Shown here piece after piece: positions 47,587 to 55,959 of a stretch of DNA of 64,000 nucleotides. The number at the start of each line of letters is the position of its first letter. Position 1 is the stretch's first letter. The notes under the pieces are model-generated. The model saw only the letters and a list, made by a program, of their open reading frames with translations, searched no databases and was not told the origin of the DNA. Origin of the DNA: JAEULH01 sp963746275. GTDB taxonomy: Bacteria > Pseudomonadota > Alphaproteobacteria > Rhodospirillales > Defluviicoccaceae. A program made the position numbers and the translations under genes. The stretch spans positions 34,889 to 98,888 of the forward strand of contig CAVVAX010000024.1 of NCBI GenBank assembly GCA_963746275.1, written 5' to 3'.

Positions 47587-49477
47587 ATGAACATTCTTTC
47601 GCAGAGCGCCGAACCGCAAGCGCGCCAGCGGGCGCGCCAGGAGCTGGAATCCGTCGTGGTGCGCTTCGCTGGCGACTCCGGCGACGGCATTCAGGTGCTG
47701 GGGTCTAAGTTCGCCGCCGCCGCGGCCCTGGCCGGCAACGACCTCGCCACGTTTCCCGACTTCCCCGCCGAGATCCGCGCACCGACCGGCACGACCTACG
47801 GCGTCTCGGCTTTCCAGATCAACTTCGGCGGCCGGTCCATCAAGACGCCGGGCGACGCGCCGGACGTTCTCGTCGCGATGAACCCGGCGGCGCTGAAGGT
47901 CGAGCTTCCCAACCTGCGGACCGGCGGGATTGTTGATCCTCGACACCGGCTCATTCTCCGAGCGCACCCTGCGCAAGGCCGGCTACGTCGGCGATCCGCT
48001 CACCGACGGCTCGCTCGACGCCTACAGGCGGATCGACATCGACATCTCGGCCTTGACGCTCGAGGCGGTGAAGCCCTTCGGCCTGTCGCAGAAGGACGCG
48101 CTCCGCTGCAAGAACATGTGGACCCTGGGGCTGGTCTACTGGATGTACGGCCGCGAGCGCGACGCGACCATCGCCTGGATGAAGCAGCGCTACGGCGACA
48201 CGCCCATCGCCGAGGCCAACATCGCCGCACTGAACGCCGGCCACGCTTACGGCGAGACCGCCGAGCTTTCCGGCGATCTGGTCGGCACGGTGCTGCCGGC
48301 GGCGCCGATCGCGCCGGGGCTGTACCGGACGGTGACGGGAAGCGAGGCGCTGGCCTGGGGCTTGATGGTCGGCGCGCATCTCGCCGGCTTGCGGCTGTTC
48401 TTCAGCTCCTACCCGATCACCCCGGCCTCGCCGGTGCTGCACATCCTGACCGCCAACCGCGAGGCCGGCGTCGAGACGCTGCAGGCCGAAGACGAGATCG
48501 CCGCCGTCTGCGCCGCCATCGGCGGCTCCTATGCCGGCGCCGTCGGCGTCACCTCCAGTTCGGGACCCGGCATCGCGCTGAAGGCGGAGGCCATCGGCCT
48601 CGCCGTCGCCGCCGAGCTGCCGCTGGTCGTCATCGACACCCAGCGGGCGGGACCTTCGACCGGCATGCCGACCAAGACCGAGCAGTCGGACCTGAACCTC
48701 GCCATGTTCGGCCGGCACGGAGAGAGCCCGATCGTCGTGCTCGCCGCCCGTTCGCCCTCGGACTGCTTCGATGTCGCAGTCGAGGCGGTGCGCATCGCCA
48801 CCCGCTACATGACCCCGGTTATGCTGCTGTCGGACGGCTACATCGCCAATGCCGCCCAGCCGTGGCGCATTCCGGACGTGGACGGCCTGCCGCCCTTCCC
48901 CGTGCGTTTCGCCGAAGTGGAGGACGAGGGCCAGGGCTTCCTGCCCTATGCCCGCGACCCCGAGACGGGCGCCCGCCCCTGGGCGCCGCCGGGACGATCC
49001 GGTTTCGAGCACCGGATCGGCGGCATCGAGAAGGGCGAGGCCACCGGGCATATCTCCTATGACCCGAAGAACCACCAGCGCATGGTCGACGCCCGCGCCG
49101 CCAAGATCGAAGGCATTGCCGACGACATCCCGCTGCAGCGGCCGGAGCTCGGCAACGACCGCGGCCCCCTCGCGGTCGTCGGCTGGGGCTCGACCTACGG
49201 CCCCATCAGCCGGGCGGTGCTGGTGCTGCGCGAGCGCGGCTACGATGTCGCCCACGTCCACCTGCGCCACCTTAACCCGTTCCCGGCCAACCTCGGCGAG
49301 CTGCTCGCCGGCTACGGGCGGGTTCTGGTCCCGGAGATGAACGCCGGCCAACTCGTCACCCTGCTCAGGGCTCGGTATCTTCTGCCGGCGGAACCTTTGA
49401 CCAAGGTGACCGGCCTTCCCTTCAAGATCGAGGAGATCCAGCACGCGATCCTCGAGCGGCTGGAGAAGAGAGCATGA
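47587..49477 (+). CDS. korA: 2-oxoglutarate (2-oxoacid):ferredoxin oxidoreductase, alpha subunit with fused gamma domain (frameshifted)
   Basis: KorA with KorB oxidatively decarboxylates 2-oxoglutarate or a similar 2-oxoacid to its CoA ester and reduces ferredoxin. The N-terminal gamma domain shows VVRFAGDSGDGIQVLGSKFA and TFPDFPAEIRAPTGTTYGVS; the alpha domain shows LRLFFSSYPITPASPVLHIL, AVGVTSSSGPGIALKAEAIG and GPSTGMPTKTEQSDL. The frame breaks near 47929 (LRTGG to LLILDTGSFSERTLRK); dropping one A gives about 629 residues. The ATG at 47587 follows AGGGGAACG. The stop overlaps the korB start as ATGA. Confidence 0.93.
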
Positions 49478-50559
49478 ACGTCGTTGCCCCGATCGCGTCC
49501 CCCATCGCGCCCACCTCGCCCCGCACGCCCCTGAAGCCCAGCGACTTCGCCTCCGACCAGGAGGTGCGCTGGTGCCCCGGTTGCGGCGACTACGCCATCC
49601 TCAAGGCGGTGCAGAAGACGTTGGCGGACATCGGCGCCCGCCCGGAGAAGACGGTGTTCGTCTCCGGCATCGGCTGCTCGTCGCGCTTCCCGTACTACAT
49701 GGCGACCTACGGCTTCCACACGATCCACGGCCGGGCGCCGGCCATCGCCACCGGTGTCAAGATGACCAACCCCGAGCTCGACGTCTGGGTGGTCACCGGT
49801 GACGGCGATGGCCTGTCCATCGGCGGCAACCACATGCTGCACGTGCTCCGGCGTAACGTCGACCTGCAGATCCTGCTGTTCAACAACGAGATCTACGGCC
49901 TGACCAAGGGCCAGTACTCGCCGACCTCACGCATCGGCACGCGCTCGCCCTCCTCGCCCGGCGGCTCGGTCGAAGATCCCGTCTCGCCGGTGCAGTTCGC
50001 GTTGGGCGCCGGCGCCCGCTTCATCGCCCGCGCCATCGACACCCAGCAGAAGCACCTGATCGCGGTGCTGAAGGCGGCGCAGGCGCATCGCGGCGCCTCG
50101 TTCGTCGAGATCTATCAGAACTGCATCGTCTACAACGATGAGGTGTTCGCCGAGTTTACCGGCCGCAACGCCGCTGCGGAGCAGCAACTCCTGGTCGAGC
50201 ATGGCAAGCCGTTGGCGTTCGCCGGGGGCCGGAAGGGGCTGCGGCTGAACCCGCGGGACCTCAGCCTCGAGGTCGTCGAGATCGGCGGCGACGGACCTTC
50301 GGCCGCGGACGTCCTGGTTCACGACGCCACCAACCGGACGTTGGCCGGCCTCCTGGCGGCGATGCAGCCGCCGGAGATGCCGGTGGCGCTGGGCGTCCTC
50401 TACGCCAACCCGCAGCCGAGCTTCGGCGAGCGCCGTGGCGAGGCGCCGCGGCCGGTGGCCACGGCCGAGGCCCTGAACAAGGTGCTGCGGCGCGGCGACA
50501 CGTGGAGGGTGCCGGCTCCGGCCGGCGTGACCGTGCCGGCTCCGGCCGGCGAAGCGTGA
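49474..50559 (+). CDS. korB: 2-oxoglutarate (2-oxoacid):ferredoxin oxidoreductase, beta subunit
   Basis: KorB carries the thiamine diphosphate and an iron-sulfur cluster. The 361-residue protein has cluster ligands Cys34 and Cys37 (WCPGCGDY), Cys68 (GIGCSSRFPYY) and Cys217 (YQNCIVYND), and the thiamine-binding TGDGDGLSIGGNH to FNNEIYGLTKGQYSPTS. The tail contains a small duplication of VPAPAG. It overlaps korA by 4 nt and is followed 26 bp later by a ferredoxin:NADP reductase gene, so electrons could pass from 2-oxoacid to ferredoxin to NADP (inference). Confidence 0.95.
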   Translation: MNVVAPIASPIAPTSPRTPLKPSDFASDQEVRWCPGCGDYAILKAVQKTLADIGARPEKTVFVSGIGCSSRFPYYMATYGFHTIHGRAPAIATGVKMTNPELDVWVVTGDGDGLSIGGNHMLHVLRRNVDLQILLFNNEIYGLTKGQYSPTSRIGTRSPSSPGGSVEDPVSPVQFALGAGARFIARAIDTQQKHLIAVLKAAQAHRGASFVEIYQNCIVYNDEVFAEFTGRNAAAEQQLLVEHGKPLAFAGGRKGLRLNPRDLSLEVVEIGGDGPSAADVLVHDATNRTLAGLLAAMQPPEMPVALGVLYANPQPSFGERRGEAPRPVATAEALNKVLRRGDTWRVPAPAGVTVPAPAGEA

Positions 50560-50585
50560 GCGGCGGCCGCGCCAGCGACCGTTAG

Positions 50586-51945
50586 ATGGCGCTCAGCGTC
50601 GCCATCATCGGCGCCGGGCCGGCCGCCTTCTACACCGTCGAAGCGCTTCTCGCCGCGGACGGCGCGGATGAGGTCGAGATCGACATCATCGAGCGCCTGC
50701 CGACGCCCTACGGCCTGATCCGCGCCGGCGTCGCGCCGGACCATCAGTCCACCAAGAAGGTCGCGCGCAAGTTCGAGCGCATGTCGCTGGAGCACGCGGT
50801 TCATTTTTTCGGCAACGTCGAGGTCGGCCGCGACGTCGGCCTCGACGAGCTGCGCGGCATCTACGACGCGGTGGTGCTGGCGGTCGGCTCTCCCCGGGAC
50901 CGGGCGCTCGGGATCCCCGGCGAGAACCTGCCGGGCGTCTACGGCTCGTCGCTGTTCGTCGGCTGGTACAACGGCCACCCGGACTTCCGCGACCTCGGTC
51001 CCATCGTCGCCGGGCCTGTGGCGGCCGTCGTCGGCAACGGCAACGTCGCCCTCGACGTCGCCCGCATCCTGGTCATGTCGCAGGCGGAGCTCGCGGCCTC
51101 GGACACGCCGGACTACGCCATCGCGGCCTTGCGCCGGGCCGGCATCGAGGAGGTGGTGATCGTGGGCCGGCGCGGTCCGGCGGAGGCGCGCTTTGCCAAC
51201 GTCGAGCTGCGCGAGCTGCTGGACCTCGATGAGGCGGTGGCGGTCGCCGACCCGGCGGACCTGCCCGACGCCATCGCACGCCGTCGTCGACGAGCGCGAG
51301 CGGCGGCGGGTCGAGAAGAACCTGGCGCTGTTTCGCCGGTTTGCAGAGCACACGGGGACGGAGAAGCCGAAGCGCATCCGCTTTCGCTTCTTCGCCGCAC
51401 CGCTGGCGATCCTCGGCGACGGCGCGGCCAGCGGCATTCGGCTGGAGACGATGGCGTCGAGCGAGAGCCGGGTCATCGGCACCGGGCGTTTCAGCGACGT
51501 CGCCTGCCGCACCATCGTCACCGCCATCGGCTATCGCTGCCAGCCCATCCCCGGCCTCCCCTTCGATGCCGGCCGCGGCCTGATCCCCAACGTCGACGGC
51601 CGGATCGGGCCCGGGCTCTACGTCGTCGGCTGGGCCAAGCGCGGGCCTGTCGGCGTCATCTCCAGCAACCGGCCGGACGGCGAGACCTGTGCGGCGCAGA
51701 TCCGCGCCGATGTCCGCACGGGGACGAAACCCGGTCGGCCGGCGCTGGCGCGGCTTCTCGCCGAGCGCGGCGTCCGGCCGGTGAGCTTCGCCGACTGGCA
51801 CGCCATCGACACGGCCGAGGTGGCGGCGGCACGGCCGCCGGCGCCGCGGCGGAAGTTCACGACGCTGGCCGAGATGCTGGCCGTCCTCGACCGGCGGGTG
51901 ACGGCGGCGGATGGAACCGGTGGGGACATGACCACAAGGAGGTGA
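50586..51945 (+). CDS. Ferredoxin:NADP oxidoreductase, adrenodoxin-reductase type (frameshifted)
   Basis: This flavoprotein moves electrons between ferredoxin and NADP(H). It begins VAIIGAGPAAFYTVEALLA (FAD Rossmann motif), then RLPTPYGLIRAGVAPDHQ, VVLAVGSPRDRALGIPGEN, the NADP-binding AVVGNGNVALDVARILV, and near the end GLYVVGWAKRGPVGVISSNR. One base must be dropped near 51281 (DLPDAIA to AVVDERERRRVEKNLALFRR), giving about 452 residues, typical of FprA/adrenodoxin reductases. It follows korAB directly and precedes a rhodanese gene by 4 nt. Confidence 0.92.
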
Positions 51946-51949
51946 CGGG

Positions 51950-52369
51950 ATGAACCAGGCGTACGCGGGCGACATCAGCCCGAAGCAGGCGTGGGAGCTT
52001 CTCAGCACGGACGCTCAGGCGGCTTTGGTCGACGTGCGGACGCCGGCGGAATGGGCCTACGTCGGCATCCCCGACCTGAGCCCGATCGGCAGAAAGCCGG
52101 TCCTCGTGCCCTGGGTCGACTTCCCCGCCATGCAGCCCAACGAGCGGTTCGTCGACGAGGTCGGCCGGGCGCTCAGCCCGGGCGCGCCGGTCGTGCTCAT
52201 CTGCCGCTCGGGTGCGCGCTCGCGCGCCGCGGCTATCGCGTTGACCGCCGCGGGCTTCGGCCCGTGCTACAACGTCGCCACCGGCTTCGAGGGCGACCCC
52301 GACCCGCTGCGCCACCGCGGCACCGTTTCGGGCTGGAAGGTCGACGGCCTCCCCTGGGTGCAGACTTAA
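51950..52369 (+). CDS. Rhodanese-domain protein
   Basis: The 139-residue single-domain rhodanese has ALVDVRTPAEWAYVGIPDL and the active-site loop LICRSGARSRAA, with the persulfide-forming Cys near residue 85. Such proteins move sulfane sulfur. The start at 51950 follows a near-perfect AAGGAGGTGACGGG that overlaps the end of the reductase gene. Its place after korAB and the ferredoxin reductase could link it to iron-sulfur cluster supply or repair (inference). Confidence 0.9.
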   Translation: MNQAYAGDISPKQAWELLSTDAQAALVDVRTPAEWAYVGIPDLSPIGRKPVLVPWVDFPAMQPNERFVDEVGRALSPGAPVVLICRSGARSRAAAIALTAAGFGPCYNVATGFEGDPDPLRHRGTVSGWKVDGLPWVQT

Positions 52370-52669
52370 GCCGGGAACGCCGGCACCCGCAGGCTCGTTT
52401 ACCGCATCAGCCGCAACCGCCTGAGATCAGCCTGAGTCCACCGGGCCTGCTTCTCGATGATGCTCCGCAAGGTCTTCGGCGGGAAGGTCTGCCCCGGCTG
52501 CGGAAAGAAGATGCGGTTAGGTGATATGGCCCTCTACAGCGCCCGGCGCACGTCGGGTTGCAGCAATTCCCCTGGCGCGGACTTCAGGAATGAGCTACTG
52601 CCGCCCCGTAGGCTGGCTCATTTCCTCCCAGAGGCCATCTGGTCTGAACTGGTAACGGCGAGAAGAAGC
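52370..52669. other. 300-bp stretch with no convincing gene
   Basis: Between the rhodanese and the antitoxin I see no gene I can support. A plus-strand frame upstream of the antitoxin contains MLRKVFGGKVCPGCGKK, which hints at a zinc ribbon, but it runs on into the antitoxin frame and has no family support. A 17-bp stretch at 52534-52550 is identical to the end of alkB (53905-53921), perhaps by chance. A promoter for the antitoxin should lie here. Confidence 0.4.
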
Positions 52670-52909
52670 ATGCTTACGGTCGCGGCTGTCGAGGCGAAGA
52701 CGCGCCTGTCCGAGTTGCTCGAGCGGGTCGCTCGGGGCGAAGAGGTCCTGATCACCCGGCACGGCAAGCCGATCGCGCGGCTGGTTTCCGCGAGCGTTGC
52801 TGACCGAGATCGCGTCGAAGAGACGATCAGCAAGCTGAAAGGGGCGCGCGCTGGCCTGACGCTGGGCGACTTGAACTGGAAGGACCTGCGCCACGAGGGT
52901 AGGCTGTGA
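52670..52909 (+). CDS. Phd/YefM-type antitoxin
   Basis: The 79-residue protein has the Phd/YefM N-terminal DNA-binding fold (TVAAVEAKTRLSELLERVAR, GEEVLITRHGKPIARLV) and a C-terminal toxin-binding tail with LTLGDLNWKDLRHEGRL. Such antitoxins repress their own operon and neutralise a PIN-domain (VapC) toxin. The ATG at 52670 follows GAGAAGAAGC. Its stop overlaps the GTG of a degraded vapC, so the original toxin is gone. The antitoxin frame itself is intact. Confidence 0.85.
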   Translation: MLTVAAVEAKTRLSELLERVARGEEVLITRHGKPIARLVSASVADRDRVEETISKLKGARAGLTLGDLNWKDLRHEGRL

Positions 52910-52992
52910 GCGGTCTCGTGCTCGATTGCTCCATTGCGCTCTTGACGGCGGCCCGGCAGATGGGCGTCGCCGCACTAGCGACGTCCACGTAA
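52906..52992 (+). pseudogene. vapC PIN-domain toxin remnant with internal deletion
   Basis: A GTG overlapping the antitoxin stop (GTGA) opens a 28-codon frame. VSGLVLDCSIA is the normal start of a VapC toxin, with the first catalytic Asp in LDCS. It runs directly into LLTAARQMGVAALATS, which resembles the far C-terminal helix and strand of a PIN domain (usually ...AARRLGLPLATLD), and then a stop. About 100 central residues, including the remaining acidic residues, are missing. The simplest reading is one internal deletion that inactivated the toxin. Confidence 0.65.
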
Positions 52993-53064
52993 TACAGCGT
53001 CGCCCGCGAATTGGAGCGGCGTGATGCGGCCCGGAACCCGGTTCGCTATCGCGGAGAACGAGAT

Positions 53065-53898
53065 TTGTCAGAACCGAAGGTTCTCCTTGTCGCCGGCTTT
53101 CCCAACTCCGGGACGACCATCGCCAGCTACGTGATCGGGCAGCATCGAGATGTTTTCGTCGCCGGAGAGCTTGCCGATTTTCCCGCCAAGCAGCTCAAGG
53201 CGGGCAAGCTCTGCGCCTGCGGCAGCCCCGCCGCGGGCTGCGACTTCTGGATGGCCGTGGCGCGGCGGCTGGAAGGAGGCGGCGGTCGGTCGGAAGCAGC
53301 GCGTCGCGGCGCACTCTACCGCGCGATACAGGCCGAGAGCCGCGCCGCCCTGGTCGTCGATGTTGCGCATGACCTGCACGCGCTCGCGCAGGCCCGCGCC
53401 GCGGAAGGTGTCGATCTTCGGCTAATTCACCTGCGGCGGCATGGACGGGCGGTGCTGAACTCCCGGATGCGGCGGTTCGGCGGCCCAAGCGGCGAGCCGT
53501 CCTCGGGTCCAGCGCCCCGCCTCAGGCGGGCCTTCCGCCATGTCATCCGCTGGCGTACCTATGAAAGAGCGGTGGAGAAAGCCCGCCGGGACATGGGCGC
53601 GCGGCGGGCGATCGCCATCAATTACGAGGCTCTTTGCGGTCAGACCGAGGTGGTGCTTGCGGACATTGGCCGCCTCACCGGCCTCGACTTCAACGGCGTT
53701 GGCGACGGCGTGGCGACCGGCAAGCCGCTGAAGACGATGCCGCACATGATTCGCGGCAATCCGCGGTTGAAGGCGAAAGCGACGGTTCGTCTTGCCGCCG
53801 ATGACGGCTTCAGGAGCGAACTCACCCTCGGCGACCGCTTCGCCTACATCGTCGCCTCCGGCCTTGCGCCAGCGCTGCTCAAGCGCAGACGCGTATAG
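53065..53898 (+). CDS. Sulfotransferase-family protein
   Basis: The product of about 277 residues starts with LSEPKVLLVAGFPNSGTTIA, where GFPNSGTT is the 5'-phosphosulfate-binding loop for PAPS. Further on, RLIHLRRHGRAVLNSRMRRF resembles the 3'-phosphate-binding segment. A Cys-rich LCACGSPAAGCDFW near residue 53 also occurs in related bacterial sulfotransferases. The TTG at 53065, preceded by GGAGAACGAGA, is my preferred start; an upstream TTG at 53011 is possible. The acceptor is unknown, perhaps a surface glycan. It lies between the toxin remnant and alkB. Confidence 0.75.
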   Translation: MSEPKVLLVAGFPNSGTTIASYVIGQHRDVFVAGELADFPAKQLKAGKLCACGSPAAGCDFWMAVARRLEGGGGRSEAARRGALYRAIQAESRAALVVDVAHDLHALAQARAAEGVDLRLIHLRRHGRAVLNSRMRRFGGPSGEPSSGPAPRLRRAFRHVIRWRTYERAVEKARRDMGARRAIAINYEALCGQTEVVLADIGRLTGLDFNGVGDGVATGKPLKTMPHMIRGNPRLKAKATVRLAADDGFRSELTLGDRFAYIVASGLAPALLKRRRV

Positions 53899-53904
53899 TT
53901 CCTT

Positions 53905-54576
53905 CTACAGCGCCCGGCGCAGGGTCAGGTTGAGCCGAAAGCGCCCGGTCGAGGGATGCGTGCCGTCTGCGAGGCGGCGCACCCCGTGGTAGACGAGCCG
54001 CGACGGCCCGCCCCAGACGACGACGTCGCCATGATGCAGCGCGTACGGCCGCGCCGGGTCGCTCCGGCCTTGGCCGCCGAACAGGAACACCGCCGGCAGC
54101 CCCAGCGACACCGAGACGATCGGGGCTGTGACATCGCGCTCGTTGCGATCCTGGTGGAGCGAGAGCTGCACGCCGGGCTCGTAGCGGTTGATCAGGCAGG
54201 CGTCGGGCGCGAACGCGGCGTAGCCCGCCGCGGCCGCCGCCCGCATCGCAAGGTCTGCGAACAAGGGCGGCATCGCCGGCCACGGCTTGCCGCTCCCCGG
54301 ATCGGTGGCGCTGTAGCGATAGCCGGCGCGGTCGCTGACCCAACCCGCCGCGCCGCAGTTGGTCATGGCCACCGACATCTGCCGGCCGCCCGGCGTGGTC
54401 ATTGTGCGGAACGGCGCCGTCGCCGCGACCCCGGCGATGGCCGCGACGAGTTCATCCGCCACCGGCGCGGCAAAGCCGCCGAGCAGGATGGCGCCCTCCC
54501 CGATCGGCATGTGGGCCGGCTGGGGAACGAGAAGGTCCGAGCCGCCCGCGCGCGCCGTCACCACCTCTGCCAACAC
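53905..54576 (-). CDS. alkB: AlkB, alpha-ketoglutarate-dependent DNA alkylation repair dioxygenase
   Basis: AlkB removes methyl groups from 1-methyladenine and 3-methylcytosine by oxidative demethylation. The 223-residue protein has iron ligands His141 and Asp143 (SLHQDRNE) and His197 (RLVYHGVRRL), plus the 2-oxoglutarate-binding Arg in GRFRLNLTLR at the C-terminus. The nucleotide-recognition lid contains MTNCGAAGWVSDRAGYRYS. It follows metZ on the same strand by 8 nt. No SOS box is visible upstream, and no ada gene is nearby. Confidence 0.93.
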   Translation of the reverse strand: MLAEVVTARAGGSDLLVPQPAHMPIGEGAILLGGFAAPVADELVAAIAGVAATAPFRTMTTPGGRQMSVAMTNCGAAGWVSDRAGYRYSATDPGSGKPWPAMPPLFADLAMRAAAAAGYAAFAPDACLINRYEPGVQLSLHQDRNERDVTAPIVSVSLGLPAVFLFGGQGRSDPARPYALHHGDVVVWGGPSRLVYHGVRRLADGTHPSTGRFRLNLTLRRAL

Positions 54577-54584
54577 TCCGCTGC

Positions 54585-55787
54585 CTAAGCGGATACCGCC
54601 GCCAAGCCCCGGCTCACGTCCTCGCAGAGGTCATCGATATGCTCGAGCCCGACCGACACCCGAACGGTTCCGTCGGTGATGCCGAGGACCGCGCGTTCCT
54701 CCGGCGTGAGCCGCTGGTGCGTGGTCGTCGCCGGATGGGTCGCCAGCGTCTTGGTGTCGCCGAGGTTGTTGGAGATGTCGATGAGCGAAAGCCCGTTGAG
54801 GAAGCGGAAGGCCTCGGGCTTGCCGCCAGGCAGGGTGAAGGACAGCACCGTGCCGCCGGCCGACATTTGCCGCATGGCCAGGTCGTGCTGCGGGTGGCTC
54901 GAAAGCTGTGGGTAGAAGACGTGCCCAACCGCCGCGGACGCCGCCAGATGCTCGGCCAGGGCCAGGGCATTCGCGCATTGGCGCGCCACGCGCAGCTCCA
55001 TCGTCTCCAGGCCCTTGAGCAGCAGCCAGGCGTTGAATGGGCTCAGCGCCGGGCCGGTGTGGCGAAGAAACGGGATCAGCTTGTTTTCCAGGTAGTCCTG
55101 GTCGTTGGTGAGCACGGCGCCGCCGAGGCTGCGGCCCTGGCCGTCGATGTGCTTGGTCGCCGAGTAGATGACGACGTCGGCACCGAAGTCGAAGGGGTGC
55201 TGCAGGAGCGGCGTGGCGAAGACGTTGTCGATAACGGTGCACGCACCGGCGGACCGGGCCATGCGGCAGACATGGCCGAGATCGACGATCTCCAGCATCG
55301 GGTTCGACGGGCTTTCGAGGAACACGCAAGCCGCGGGCCGCGATAGCGCACGTTCCCAGGCGGCGAGGTCGCGGCCGTCGACAAACTCGCTCTCGATGCC
55401 GAAGGCCGGCAGGATCTCGGCCACGACGTACTGGCAGGAGCCGAACAGGGCGCGGGAGGCGACCACCCTGTCGCCGGCGCGAAGCTGGCAGGCGAGCGCG
55501 GCGAAAACCGCGGCCATGCCGCTGGCGGTGCCCTTGCAGAAGGCCGCGCCTTCCAGCGCCGCCAGCCGGTCTTCGAACATCTGCACCGTCGGGTTGGCGT
55601 AGCGGGAGTAGACGAAGCGGCTGCGAACGCCGGAGAACGCCTCTTCCGCCTCCTCCGCCGAGGCGTAGACGTAGCCCGAGGTCATGAACAAAGCTTCGCT
55701 CGTCTCGCAGAAGCCGGAGCGCGCAAGCCCGGCGCGGACAAGCTTGGTCGCCTCCCGCCAGGATCCGGCCGCTGTGTCGTCCTTCAT
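54585..55787 (-). CDS. metZ: O-succinylhomoserine sulfhydrylase MetZ
   Basis: MetZ is a PLP enzyme of the Cys/Met metabolism family that makes homocysteine directly from O-succinylhomoserine and sulfide. The 400-residue protein has RFVYSRYANPTVQMFEDRLA, TVIDNVFATPLLQHPFDFGA, the PLP Lys212 in YSATKHIDGQGRSLGG and FTLPGGKPEAFRFLNGLSL. The FVYSRYANP and GYVYASAEEAE segments favour MetZ over MetB or MetC. alkB follows 8 nt downstream. Confidence 0.93.
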   Translation of the reverse strand: MKDDTAAGSWREATKLVRAGLARSGFCETSEALFMTSGYVYASAEEAEEAFSGVRSRFVYSRYANPTVQMFEDRLAALEGAAFCKGTASGMAAVFAALACQLRAGDRVVASRALFGSCQYVVAEILPAFGIESEFVDGRDLAAWERALSRPAACVFLESPSNPMLEIVDLGHVCRMARSAGACTVIDNVFATPLLQHPFDFGADVVIYSATKHIDGQGRSLGGAVLTNDQDYLENKLIPFLRHTGPALSPFNAWLLLKGLETMELRVARQCANALALAEHLAASAAVGHVFYPQLSSHPQHDLAMRQMSAGGTVLSFTLPGGKPEAFRFLNGLSLIDISNNLGDTKTLATHPATTTHQRLTPEERAVLGITDGTVRVSVGLEHIDDLCEDVSRGLAAVSA

Positions 55788-55959
55788 CGCCGTTCGCCCG
55801 CCCGTTCACACGCCCGTTCGCCCGAAGCCGAAAGCTGTCACAGATTTTCCCAACGGCGTAAACCTGGAAATCCTGGCATCAGCAGGCACGCCGCGGTCGA
55901 TGCGGTGGCAGGCACCGCCCATATGAGCGGGGAGCATCTCCAATCAGCACGGACTGGAC

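Noticed and set aside
52534..52550. 17-bp identity to the 3' end of alkB, possible alkB remnant or duplication
   Set aside because: The match does not extend, and the flanking minus-strand translation (QPDVRRAL) does not resemble AlkB beyond the last four residues.
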